Notes: generated by a model not told the origin, from the sequence alone. A stretch of 18,664 nucleotides of DNA from CAZGTQ01 sp964528575 (GCA_964528575.1 CAZGTQ010000242.1:1-18664), one strand, 5' to 3'; numbered from the stretch's first letter, positions 6,586 to 14,151 are shown. Made by a program: numbers and translations.

Positions 6586-7985
6586 GCGCCGGCAGCCGCG
6601 CATTCGCCGCGTCGTCGTTGCTCGTGCTCGCGGGCTGCGTCGGTGTGCCCGAGGACGCAGGGTTCGCGGACGTCCAGGAGTTCGTCTCGGCGCGCATCGA
6701 CCAGCGGATCCGCTGGCGCAGGGAAACGGCGGAGGACGGTCTCGCCGCCGCCGAGGTCGAGCGGCTGCTCGCCGTTCCGCTCACCGCGGAGGCAGCCGTG
6801 CAGATCGCGCTGTTGGAGAACCGCACGCTGCAGGCGGAGCTCGAGCGTCTGGGCATCGCGCACGCCGACCTCGTCCAGGCGAGCCTCCTGCGCAACCCGG
6901 CGCTCACGGCCGGCGTCGGGCTCCCGGACCGCGCTCCTTCGAGAGCGAAGCTCGAGTTCGGCGTCGTCCAGGACTTCCTCGACGTCTTGCTCCGTCCGGG
7001 GCGCGTGCGGATCGCAGAAGCCCAGCTCGAGGAGACGAAACTGTCGGTCGCGTCGAAGGTCGTGGAGCTCGCCGGCGACGTCCGCCGATCCTACTTCGTG
7101 GCGCTGGGCGCCGAGCAAGTGGCCGTGATGAGGAGGCTCGTGGTCGACGCCGCCGCGGCGTCGGCCGAGCTTGCCCACCGACTGCACGAGGCTGGCAACA
7201 TCAGCGACCTGCAGCTCGCGGGCGAGCTGGGGCTGTACGAGAGCGCGCGCGTGGACTGGGCGAGATCCGAGACGGACAGTGTCGCCGCTCGCGAGGACCT
7301 CGCTCGGCACCTGGGGCTGTGGAACGCGCGCGCATCGTGGACGCTGCCGGACGGTCTGCCCGACGTCCCGGAGGCCGAGATTCCGCTCGCAGATCTCGAG
7401 TCGCTGGCCATCGCGACGCGCCTCGATCTCGCCGCCGCCCGCAAGGATTCCGAGGCTCTGGCACGCGCGCTCGGCGTCACGCGCGACTGGCGCTTCCTCG
7501 CGGTAGCGGAGATCGGCGTCGTCGCGGAGCGCGAAACAGACGGCACGTGGCTGACGGGGCCGGAGCTGGTCCTGGAGCTTCCGGTCTTCGACCAGCGCCA
7601 GGCGGCGGTCGCGCGGCTGGCGTCGGAGCTGCGGCGGGCGGACCAGCGCGTCTTTGCGCTCGCGATCGACATCCGCTCCGAGGTCCGAGGCGCTCGCCAC
7701 CGTCTCGTCGCGCTCCGCAGGCTCGTCGAGCACTACCGAGACGTCGTGATCCCGTTGCGCGAGGCTACGGTCGCGCTCACGCAGCAGGAGTACGACTTCA
7801 TGCTCGTCGGCGCCTTCGAGCTCCTCGCTGCGAAGCAGGCCGAGTACGACGCGTATCAGGAGTACGTCGAGGCGGTGCGTGACTATTGGATCGCGCGCTC
7901 GGACATCGAGCGGGCGGTGGGAGGCGTTGTTGCTAGGGCGCACGCCGTGTCGGAGACCCGCCACGAAGAGCACGGAGGATCCTGA
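6582..7985 (+). CDS. TolC/CusC-family outer membrane efflux lipoprotein
   Basis: Outer-membrane channel component of 467 residues, typical for the family. The GTG start at 6582 overlaps the previous stop (GTGA) and gives a clean lipoprotein signal, AASSLLVLAGC, with Cys19 as lipid anchor. An ATG further upstream would remove that signal from the N terminus. The mature part shows the TolC two-repeat pattern: long Ala/Glu/Arg-rich helices broken by strand-like segments such as LLRNPALTAGVGLPD and TGPELVLELPVFDQRQA. The second is the conserved loop before the second helical hairpin. C-terminal helices include EYDFMLVGAFELLAAKQAEYDAYQEYVEAVRDYW. Neither an RND pump nor a membrane-fusion protein is encoded next to it, although such factors normally work with both. 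It may use partners elsewhere, or act with the ATPase and lipoprotein encoded beside it. Confidence 0.88.
   Translation: MSAGSRAFAASSLLVLAGCVGVPEDAGFADVQEFVSARIDQRIRWRRETAEDGLAAAEVERLLAVPLTAEAAVQIALLENRTLQAELERLGIAHADLVQASLLRNPALTAGVGLPDRAPSRAKLEFGVVQDFLDVLLRPGRVRIAEAQLEETKLSVASKVVELAGDVRRSYFVALGAEQVAVMRRLVVDAAAASAELAHRLHEAGNISDLQLAGELGLYESARVDWARSETDSVAAREDLARHLGLWNARASWTLPDGLPDVPEAEIPLADLESLAIATRLDLAAARKDSEALARALGVTRDWRFLAVAEIGVVAERETDGTWLTGPELVLELPVFDQRQAAVARLASELRRADQRVFALAIDIRSEVRGARHRLVALRRLVEHYRDVVIPLREATVALTQQEYDFMLVGAFELLAAKQAEYDAYQEYVEAVRDYWIARSDIERAVGGVVARAHAVSETRHEEHGGS
7974..7980 (+). promoter_or_regulatory. strong ribosome binding site for the multicopper oxidase
   Basis: GGAGGAT lies inside the last codons of the outer-membrane factor gene, about 8 bases before the ATG at 7987. 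It fixes the oxidase start there. This is one of the few textbook Shine-Dalgarno sites in the window. Confidence 0.75.
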
Positions 7986-7986
7986 A

Positions 7987-9261
7987 ATGATGAATCGTCG
8001 CGAGTTGATGGCGTCTACCGGCGCTGCCGCCTTCGTGGGCCGCACGAAGTTCGGGTCCGGGTTCCCGGAGCACCGGTCGCCGGGGAATCCGGGGACGAGC
8101 TCCCTCCCGAGCGGCTACACGCCCGTCGTGACTCCGAACGGAAGCACCCTGCCGTGGGTGATCAAGGACGGCGTCAAGGAGTTCCACCTCTTCGCGCAGC
8201 CGGTCGTTCGCGAGTTCGCGCCCGGCATGTCCGTCAAGTGCTGGGGCTACAACGGCGAGACGCCCGGTCCGACGATCGAGTGCGTCGAGGGCGACCGAGT
8301 GCGGATCCTCGTCACGAACGAGCTGCCCGAGCACACGACGATCCACTGGCACGGGATCTTTCTCCCCAATGGGATGGACGGCGTCGGCGGCTTGAACCAG
8401 CCGCAGATTCAGCCCGGCGAGACGTGGGCCTACGAGTTCACCCTGAGGCAGCACGGCACGTTCATGTACCACCCGCACGCCGACGAGATGGTGCAGATGG
8501 CTGTCGGGTTGATGGGCATGTTCATTGTCCATCCCAGAGAGCCAGAGGGCCGGCTGGTCGACCGCGACTTCGCGATCATGTTGCACGAGTGGGCCGTACA
8601 CCCCGGGACGTATCGGCCTGATCCCTCGATCATGCTCGACTTCAACATGTTCACCTTCAACGGCAAGGTGTTCCCCGCCATCGACCATCTCGTGGTTCGC
8701 ACCGGCGAGCGAGTGCGCGTCCGACTCGGCAACCTGAGCATGAACCAGCATCCGATCCACCTTCACGGGTACTCGTTCGACGTCACAGCCACGGACGGAG
8801 GGACGATTCCCGTCTCGGCCCGTTGGCCTCAGACGACGGTTCCGGTTCCGGTGGGGAGCACCCGCGACATCCAGTGGGTCGCGGACGTGCCGGGGGACTG
8901 GGCCTTCCACTGCCACAAGTCGCACCACACGATGAACGCGATGGGCCACGGGATCCCGAACTTGATCGCGGTGAGCCAAGGAACGAAGGGCGACGAGCCG
9001 AGCCTGGAGGAGCGCATCCGCGCGATGCTCCCCGGGTACATGGCGATGGGAGAATCGGGAATGGCCGAGCACGCCGCCCACGCTGACCACATGCGGGGTC
9101 CGCGCAACACGCTTCCGATGATGACCGGCCAGGGGCCCTACGGGCCGATCGAAATGGGCGGCATGTTCACCGTTGTCAAGGTGCGCGACGGAATCGAATC
9201 CTACGACGACGTGGGATGGTACGAGCAGCCGGAGGGGTCCGCCGCCTACCGCGTGCGGTGA
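7987..9261 (+). CDS. compact (two-domain-type) multicopper oxidase with Met/His-rich C terminus
   Basis: Periplasmic copper oxidase, probably oxidising Cu(I); 424 residues. The N terminus MMNRRELMASTGAAAFVG is Tat-like, with a twin Arg and a short hydrophobic stretch. All four copper-ligand motifs are present: HWHG (120-123), YHPHAD (161-166), HPIHLHG (255-261) and HCHKSHHTMNAM (308-319), including the type-1 Cys309 and axial Met319. Only about 90 residues separate the second and third motifs. This leaves no room for a separate middle cupredoxin domain, unlike the three-domain CueO/CopA oxidases of roughly 500-600 residues. With the type-1 site in the second domain it would match a two-domain type-B oxidase, which forms trimers; that is inference. 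After the last motif, residues 350-400 hold eight Met and three His, as in copper-resistance oxidases. It is the last gene of the copper module. Confidence 0.92.
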   Translation: MMNRRELMASTGAAAFVGRTKFGSGFPEHRSPGNPGTSSLPSGYTPVVTPNGSTLPWVIKDGVKEFHLFAQPVVREFAPGMSVKCWGYNGETPGPTIECVEGDRVRILVTNELPEHTTIHWHGIFLPNGMDGVGGLNQPQIQPGETWAYEFTLRQHGTFMYHPHADEMVQMAVGLMGMFIVHPREPEGRLVDRDFAIMLHEWAVHPGTYRPDPSIMLDFNMFTFNGKVFPAIDHLVVRTGERVRVRLGNLSMNQHPIHLHGYSFDVTATDGGTIPVSARWPQTTVPVPVGSTRDIQWVADVPGDWAFHCHKSHHTMNAMGHGIPNLIAVSQGTKGDEPSLEERIRAMLPGYMAMGESGMAEHAAHADHMRGPRNTLPMMTGQGPYGPIEMGGMFTVVKVRDGIESYDDVGWYEQPEGSAAYRVR

Positions 9262-9429
9262 AGACGGCCGGCCGCTCGAGTCGATCCATCGGCCGAGGCG
9301 CGCGGAGACGGAGCGATGCGAGCTCTGGGCCACCAACGACACGACCACGCGCGTGCCTGCGCGCCGCACAGCACGAGGATGGCGCGCGGCGGGCGACGGC
9401 CGGTCCGGCGTCCGGTATCGTGGTGCGCC
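9262..9429 (+). other. intergenic gap after the copper module
   Basis: The 168 bases hold several CGGCCG elements, including the 10-bp palindrome CGGCCGGCCG (9265-9274) and another CGGCCG at 9290-9295. They could fold into a weak hairpin after the oxidase stop. I see no T-run, clear promoter or small gene. Confidence 0.3.
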
Positions 9430-9471
9430 ATGGCTTCCGAGATGACGGCTTCCGGAATGACGGCTTCCGAA
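9430..9471 (+). repeat. 15-bp tandem repeat carrying successive in-frame ATG codons
   Basis: Units start at 9430 (12 bp, lacking ACG), 9442 and 9457 (15 bp each, ATGACGGCTTCCGGA and ATGACGGCTTCCGAA), and end at a fourth ATG (9472). All four ATGs are in frame with the aldehyde dehydrogenase. The repeat encodes MASE-MTASG-MTASE. Confidence 0.85.
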
Positions 9472-11019
9472 ATGAGGACGGTGCAGAGCTACGTCCAGGG
9501 CGAGTGGCGCGACGGCGAGGGCGAGCCGCGGCTCCTGGTGAACCCGACCACCGAGGCGCCGATCGCCGAGTGCCGCTCGCTCGCCGGCAGCCTCGGAGCG
9601 CTCCTCGACCACGCGCGCGACGTCGGCGGGCCGGCGCTGCGCGCGCTCGACTTCCGCGCGCGCGGGGAGCTGCTCGGGGCGCTCGCCGGCGCGCTGCACG
9701 AGGTGCGCGAGGAGCTGATCGACGCCTCGATCGAGAACGGCGGCAGCACGCGCAGCGACGCCAAGTTCGACGTCGACGGCGCGACCGGCACGCTCGCCGC
9801 CTACGCCGGATTCGCGAAGACGCTGCCCGCGGGCGCCGCCTCGCTCGCCGACGGCGCGGGCATCCAGCTCGGCCGCACGCCGCGTTTCTGGGGCCAGCAC
9901 GTGCTCGTTCCGCGCCTGGGCGCCGCCGTGCACGTCAACGCGTTCAACTTCCCGGCGTGGGGCATGTGCGAGAAGATGGCGTGCGCGCTGCTCGCGGGCG
10001 TGCCGGTGATCGAGAAGCCCGGCACGCCGACCGCGCTCGTCGCGTACCGCGCCGCGAGGACGATCGTCGAGAGCGGCGTGCTGCCCGAGGGGACCTTCCA
10101 GTTCATCGCGGGCTCGACGGGCGACTTGCTCGACCGGCTCGGGCCGCAGGACGCGTTCGCGTTCACCGGGTCGGCACAGACCGGCGCGAAGCTGCGCGGC
10201 GGCAAGACCCTCGTCGAGCGCAGCGTGCGCGTGAACATCGAGGCGGACTCGCTCAACGCCGCGATCCTCGCGCCCGACGTCGAGCCGTCGAGCGAGACGT
10301 ACGGCCAGTTCCTCGCGAACGTCGCGCTCGACGTGCGCCAGAAGACGGGGCAGAAGTGCACGGCGGTGCGGCGCATCCTCGTGCCGTCGGCGCGCGGCGA
10401 GGACGTCGTGCGCGACCTGTGCGAGGAGCTCGGCCGCATCCAGGTAGGCGACCCGGCGGACAAGGACACGACGATGGGGCCGGTCGCGTCGGCCGACCAG
10501 TTGCGCGACGTGCGCGCGGGGATCGACCGGCTCGCCGAGCAGTCCGAGGTCGCGTGCGGCGGCAGCGAGCGCGCCGCCGAGAAGGGCTTCTTCGTGCGGC
10601 CGACGCTGCTCGTCGCGGCGCACGCCGAGACCGACGTCTTCCACGAGCTCGAGGTGTTCGGTCCGGTCGCGACGGTGATCCTCTACGACGGCAGCGCCGA
10701 GGAAGCGGCGCGCCTCGCGAACCGCGGCGGCGGCAGTCTCGTCGGCAGCGTCTACTCCGACGACAAGCGCTGGACCGAGACCTGCGTGCGCGCGATGGCG
10801 CCCTGGCACGGCCGCATCTGGATCGGGAGCGAGCGCGTCGCCGGCCAGGCGAGCGCGCCCGGGCTCGTGCTGCCGATGACGACGCACGGCGGCCCCGGCC
10901 GCGCCGGCGGCGGCGAGGAGCTCGGCGGCCTGCGCGGGCTCGCTTTCTACATGCAGCGCACCGCGATCCAGGGCTTCCAGGGGCTCGTCGCGAAGGCGTT
11001 CGGCGCTCCCGAGGCCTAG
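9430..11019 (+). CDS. PaaZ/BoxD-type aldehyde dehydrogenase
   Basis: NAD(P)-dependent aldehyde dehydrogenase of 529 residues from the first ATG. It resembles the dehydrogenase half of PaaZ (phenylacetate pathway) and the stand-alone BoxD semialdehyde dehydrogenase of aerobic benzoyl-CoA breakdown. Supporting segments are SYVQGEW at the start, HVNAFNFPAWGM, EKPGTPTALVA, AFTGSAQTG, NIEADSLNAA with general-base Glu271, and QKTGQKCTAVRR with catalytic Cys310. No MaoC-type hydratase domain follows, which separates it from full-length PaaZ. The first 14 residues come from a short tandem repeat. Homology to SYVQGxW N termini favours translation from 9472, giving 515 residues. No other aromatic-catabolism gene is nearby, so the substrate is unknown. 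A hairpin after the stop separates it from the next gene. Confidence 0.88.
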   Translation: MASEMTASGMTASEMRTVQSYVQGEWRDGEGEPRLLVNPTTEAPIAECRSLAGSLGALLDHARDVGGPALRALDFRARGELLGALAGALHEVREELIDASIENGGSTRSDAKFDVDGATGTLAAYAGFAKTLPAGAASLADGAGIQLGRTPRFWGQHVLVPRLGAAVHVNAFNFPAWGMCEKMACALLAGVPVIEKPGTPTALVAYRAARTIVESGVLPEGTFQFIAGSTGDLLDRLGPQDAFAFTGSAQTGAKLRGGKTLVERSVRVNIEADSLNAAILAPDVEPSSETYGQFLANVALDVRQKTGQKCTAVRRILVPSARGEDVVRDLCEELGRIQVGDPADKDTTMGPVASADQLRDVRAGIDRLAEQSEVACGGSERAAEKGFFVRPTLLVAAHAETDVFHELEVFGPVATVILYDGSAEEAARLANRGGGSLVGSVYSDDKRWTETCVRAMAPWHGRIWIGSERVAGQASAPGLVLPMTTHGGPGRAGGGEELGGLRGLAFYMQRTAIQGFQGLVAKAFGAPEA

Positions 11020-11036
11020 CCCGCGCTCTCCGCGCT

Positions 11037-11074
11037 CCCGAGCCGCGGCGGCACGTGCGTTGCCGCGCCTCGGG
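11037..11074 (+). terminator. stem-loop between the aldehyde dehydrogenase and the VKOR-like gene
   Basis: Nested perfect arms: outer CCCGAG (11037-11042) and CTCGGG (11069-11074), inner GCGGCA (11048-11053) and TGCCGC (11061-11066), with a 7-nt loop. It lies 17 bases after the dehydrogenase stop and has no T-run. It ends two bases before the ATG at 11077, so it would hide that start codon in mRNA. Confidence 0.45.
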
Positions 11075-11076
11075 CG

Positions 11077-12630
11077 ATGGGGCGCCAGGAGGAGCACGGC
11101 GGCGCGGGCGGCGGCATGGCCGCGCGCGGCGTCAGCCGGCCGATGGCGGAGCGAACGGCCGGCATCGGCGCGCAGCACGATTCGGGCGGCGGCTGCGGCC
11201 ACGGGGAGCCGTACGACGAGTCGCGCCACGCGATGCTGCGCGCGCACCACGCGCACACGCTGTGGGTGCCTTGGACGTTGCTCGTGCTCGGGCTGTGGAC
11301 GGCGCTCGCGCCGTTCAACTTTGGCTACCTCGTCGAGCAGAACTGGGTCGACCCGAGCGGCGGCCGCGGCGTCTGGTTCAGCGACCGGACGCACACCGAG
11401 CTGCGCGCGTGGTTGATGACGTGGAGCGACGTCGTGAGCGGCGTGCTCCTGTGCGTCTTCGCCTGGCGCGCGCTCACGCCGAACCGGCCGGTGAGCCGCT
11501 GGCTTGCGTGCGGCGTCGGCGCGTGGTTGAGCGCCGCGCCGGTGTTGCTGTGGGCGCCGACCGCCGCCGCGTACGCGAGCGACACGCTCGTCGGCATGCT
11601 CGTGATCGCGCTGACGATCCTCGTGCCCGGCATGCCGAACATGGTGCTGTACATGCGGATGGGCGAGCCGGTGCCGCCCGACTGGACGTACAACCCGTCC
11701 TCGTGGCCGCAGCGCTGGATCATGATCGCGCTCGCCTTCGCGGGGTTGCTCGCGTCGCGCTACCTCGCGATGTTCCAGCTCGGCTACATCGAGCGGGTCT
11801 GGGACCCGTTCTTCGGCGAGGGCACGCGCACCGTGCTGAACTCGAAGATGTCGCACTCGCTGCCGGTGTCGGACGCCGCGCTCGGCACGCTCGCGTACAC
11901 GTTCGAGTTCCTGATGGGCTACATGGGGAGCCCGACGCGCTGGCGCACGATGCCGTGGATGGTCACGCTCTTCGGGATCCTCGTCATCCCGCTCGGGCTC
12001 GTGCACATCCTGCTCGTGATCTCGCAGCCGATCGTCGTCGGCTCGTGGTGCACGTTCTGCCTGCTCGCGGCGGCGATCATGCTCCCGATGCTCCCCCTCG
12101 AGGTCGACGAAATCGTCGCGATGGGGCAGCACCTGCGTCGCTCGGTGCGCAACGGAGCCGGGTTCTGGCGCTCGTTCTGGAAAGGCGGGCCGCCGAGCCA
12201 CGAAGCGCGGGCGGACGAGCGCAGTCCCGCGCTCGTCGAGCTGCCGCGCGAGCCGCGCAGGGTCCTCGCGGCGTCGGTGTGGGGGCTGAGCGTGCCGTGG
12301 ACGCTCGCGTTGTCCGCGACCCTCGGCATCGTGCTCATGGCGACGCCGGGGATGTTGTCGGTCGCGAAGCCCGCGTCGAGCGTGTTCCACCTCGGCGGCT
12401 CGCTCGTCGTCGTCGCCGCGGTCGTCGCGATGGGCGAGGTCGTGCGCGCGCTGCGCTTCGTCGACGTGCTGCTCGGGCTCGCGGTCGCGGCGCTGCCGTG
12501 GCTGCTCGATGGAGCGTCGCTCGGCGCGCGCCTCGTGGGGCTCGTGCTCGGGCTCGCGATCATCGCGCTCGCGTTCCCGCGCGGCGTCGTGCGCGAGCGC
12601 TACGGGACGTGGGACCGGCTCGTGCGCTGA
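11077..12630 (+). CDS. VKOR-family / SPW-repeat integral membrane protein
   Basis: Polytopic membrane protein of up to 517 residues combining SPW-repeat helices with a vitamin K epoxide reductase-like core. The N-terminal membrane part has APFNFGY, then LSAAPVLLWAPTAAAYASDTLVG. The central part has KMSHSLPVSDAALGTLAYTFEFLMG and SQPIVVGSWCTFCLLAA, which hold the VKOR-type CxxC (Cys325, Cys328) that would exchange thiols with a quinone. A second SPW-like helix pair (SVPWTLALSATLGIVLMATPG) ends the protein. The loop cysteine pair that relays electrons in typical bacterial VKORs is not seen before the CxxC. No DsbA/thioredoxin partner is adjacent. In-frame ATGs at 11116 and 11143 are alternative starts and avoid the hairpin that abuts 11077. 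Role in envelope disulfide chemistry is inference. Confidence 0.8.
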   Translation: MGRQEEHGGAGGGMAARGVSRPMAERTAGIGAQHDSGGGCGHGEPYDESRHAMLRAHHAHTLWVPWTLLVLGLWTALAPFNFGYLVEQNWVDPSGGRGVWFSDRTHTELRAWLMTWSDVVSGVLLCVFAWRALTPNRPVSRWLACGVGAWLSAAPVLLWAPTAAAYASDTLVGMLVIALTILVPGMPNMVLYMRMGEPVPPDWTYNPSSWPQRWIMIALAFAGLLASRYLAMFQLGYIERVWDPFFGEGTRTVLNSKMSHSLPVSDAALGTLAYTFEFLMGYMGSPTRWRTMPWMVTLFGILVIPLGLVHILLVISQPIVVGSWCTFCLLAAAIMLPMLPLEVDEIVAMGQHLRRSVRNGAGFWRSFWKGGPPSHEARADERSPALVELPREPRRVLAASVWGLSVPWTLALSATLGIVLMATPGMLSVAKPASSVFHLGGSLVVVAAVVAMGEVVRALRFVDVLLGLAVAALPWLLDGASLGARLVGLVLGLAIIALAFPRGVVRERYGTWDRLVR

Positions 12631-12641
12631 GCGCGACGCTC

Positions 12642-12661
12642 TCCGGACCACCGGGTCCGGA
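12642..12661 (+). terminator. first hairpin after the VKOR-like gene
   Basis: Perfect 8-bp arms TCCGGACC (12642-12649) and GGTCCGGA (12654-12661) with a 4-base loop, 11 bases after the stop. It is followed by AAC rather than T-rich sequence. Confidence 0.5.
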
Positions 12662-12664
12662 AAC

Positions 12665-12703
12665 GACGACGCCCGGGCCGAAGCCCGGGCGCCGTCAATT
12701 TCT
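12665..12703. terminator. strong, probably bidirectional terminator between convergent genes
   Basis: Perfect 9-bp arms CGCCCGGGC (12670-12678) and GCCCGGGCG (12683-12691) enclose the tetraloop CGAA. After one mismatch the stem extends by GACG/CGTC. The plus-strand exit is AATTTCT and the minus-strand exit contains GTTTCC, so it could stop transcription from both the VKOR-like gene and the converging HEAT-repeat gene. Confidence 0.75.
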
Positions 12704-12748
12704 GCGCGCGCCGACCTGCCGATCGGCGGCGTTCCGGCTCGCTCGCGC

Positions 12749-14059
12749 TCAGCGCGGCTCGCCCGTCGTCTGCGTCTCGCTCGGTTGGCCGCCCGGCACG
12801 TAGTCGTGCTGGTTCTCGTCCCACCAGCGCTGCCACGCGCGGACGCTGTTGCCCGGGTCGGCGCCGGTGAGCCGGCCGAGCGCGCCGCGGATCGCCGTGC
12901 GCTCGCGGGCGAACGTGTAGTCGACCACGCCGATCGCGCGGGCGTCGAGGACAGCGCCCTCGATCAGCACGTTGATCTGCGGGTCGGCCACCGCCTCGAA
13001 CTGCGCGACCTCGACGTCGAAGTCCTGGATGTAGGCGAACTGCTTGCCGACGAAGATGTGCGAGCGCGGCGAAGAGACCCCGCCGCCGCTCTGCGGCAGG
13101 GCGAGACGCGCCATGAGCGGCGCGACGGCGGCGCCGTAGCCCATGTTGCCCAATGCCTCGGCCGCGTGGACGCGCACCGTCGGATTGTTGCTCTCCAGCG
13201 CCTTCAGCATCGGCAGGACGAGACCCGGCTCGCCGACGTCCTTGAGCGCGTAGGCCGCGCCCTCGCGCACGCCTTCCGACATGTCGAAGACGGCGCGCAT
13301 CACGAGCTGCTTGACCTGCTCGCCGGGGAACAGGCGCCGCAGCGCGAGCGTCGCGAGCTCGCGACGCCGCAGCGACGAGTCGACGAGCGCCTTCTCGAGC
13401 TCCGGCAGCAGCGGGTACGAGTCGCCGAGCGTGCCGAGGCGTTGCACGACGAGCTCTTGCACTGCGGGGCCGGCGCTCGTGGCGATGCGCATCAGCGCCT
13501 CGACGCGTTCCGGCAACGCCTCGGTCGGACCTTCGAGCGACGGCAGTGCGATCGGCAGCGACGCGTCGTGCAGTAGCGCGAGCGCGGCCGGCTGGTCGCG
13601 CTCCTCGCGCAGCACGCGCTCGATCTGCTCGAAGCCCTCGTCGTAGAGGCCCTGCGAGATCAGCCAATCGGCGAACGCGACGCGTCGTGTGTGGTCGCCG
13701 GGCTCGAGCTCGCGCTCGAGCTTGCGGGCCTGCGCCTGGAGATCCTTCTCCAGCACGACACGCTCGACTGCCGCCGCGGGCAGCGGGTTCCAGTCGCCGC
13801 TGGAGGAACGGTACTCCCAGCGGCCGTCGGTGAAGCGCGCGCGCGCGCGCAGAACCTGTCCGTTGCGAAGGTGCAGCACGCGCCAGAGGTCGCGCGACAG
13901 CGAGTCTTCGTCGGACGTGGAGCTCGCGGTCGTCTCGTTCTGCGGAGCGTCGTCGGATGCGCGCTGGAGCGCGTGCGTCGACGAGCCGAGGACGAGGAGC
14001 GTCGCGAGGAACGCGAAAGACCCTGCGCCGTGGCGGAGGGCGGATGTGTTGTTTGCCAT
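12749..14059 (-). CDS. secreted HEAT-repeat protein
   Basis: A 436-residue exported protein of unknown role. The start at 14059 is chosen because GGAGGT lies just upstream and because the product begins with a signal peptide (GSFAFLATLLVLGSSTHA, then LQ). Residues about 50-100 hold LHLRNGQVLRARARF and a WEYRS strand, an SHK1/Tudor-like beta segment often seen in front of repeat proteins of this kind. The middle is helical, with HEAT-type units such as REGAAYALKDVGEPGLVLPM and VRVHAAEALGNMGYGAAVAP (roughly 215-315). The C-terminal part contains a beta-rich stretch (SHIFVGKQFAYIQDFDVEVA) and ends in a helix with AWQRWWDENQHDYVPG, which resembles periplasmic HEAT proteins of Planctomycetota. HEAT repeats bind proteins; the partner is unknown. 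It lies 92 bp downstream of comEC on the same strand. Confidence 0.8.
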   Translation of the reverse strand: MANNTSALRHGAGSFAFLATLLVLGSSTHALQRASDDAPQNETTASSTSDEDSLSRDLWRVLHLRNGQVLRARARFTDGRWEYRSSSGDWNPLPAAAVERVVLEKDLQAQARKLERELEPGDHTRRVAFADWLISQGLYDEGFEQIERVLREERDQPAALALLHDASLPIALPSLEGPTEALPERVEALMRIATSAGPAVQELVVQRLGTLGDSYPLLPELEKALVDSSLRRRELATLALRRLFPGEQVKQLVMRAVFDMSEGVREGAAYALKDVGEPGLVLPMLKALESNNPTVRVHAAEALGNMGYGAAVAPLMARLALPQSGGGVSSPRSHIFVGKQFAYIQDFDVEVAQFEAVADPQINVLIEGAVLDARAIGVVDYTFARERTAIRGALGRLTGADPGNSVRAWQRWWDENQHDYVPGGQPSETQTTGEPR

Positions 14060-14062
14060 GGC

Positions 14063-14068
14063 ACCTCC
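14063..14068 (-). promoter_or_regulatory. ribosome binding site deciding the HEAT-repeat protein start
   Basis: On the minus strand GGAGGT precedes the ATG at 14059 by three bases. It supports this start over an in-frame codon 96 bases further upstream that would bury the signal peptide. Confidence 0.65.
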
Positions 14069-14151
14069 ATGATGCACACGGTGTATCGGCGCCGAAACGG
14101 CGCGTTGACCTGGAAACGCGCATGCAGAGCGAGGTCTTACAGGGTGCGCGC

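Noticed and set aside
7933..12651. A 4.7-kb open frame on the minus strand across the oxidase, dehydrogenase and VKOR-like genes
   Set aside because: Its translation is low-complexity, rich in Arg, His, Ala and Asp, with no domain. Long antisense frames arise when stop codons are scarce at this GC content, and the plus-strand genes carry clear family motifs.
9216..12803. A 3.6-kb plus-strand open frame in another phase
   Set aside because: It overlaps two genes with firm motifs and reads as Arg/Ala-rich noise.
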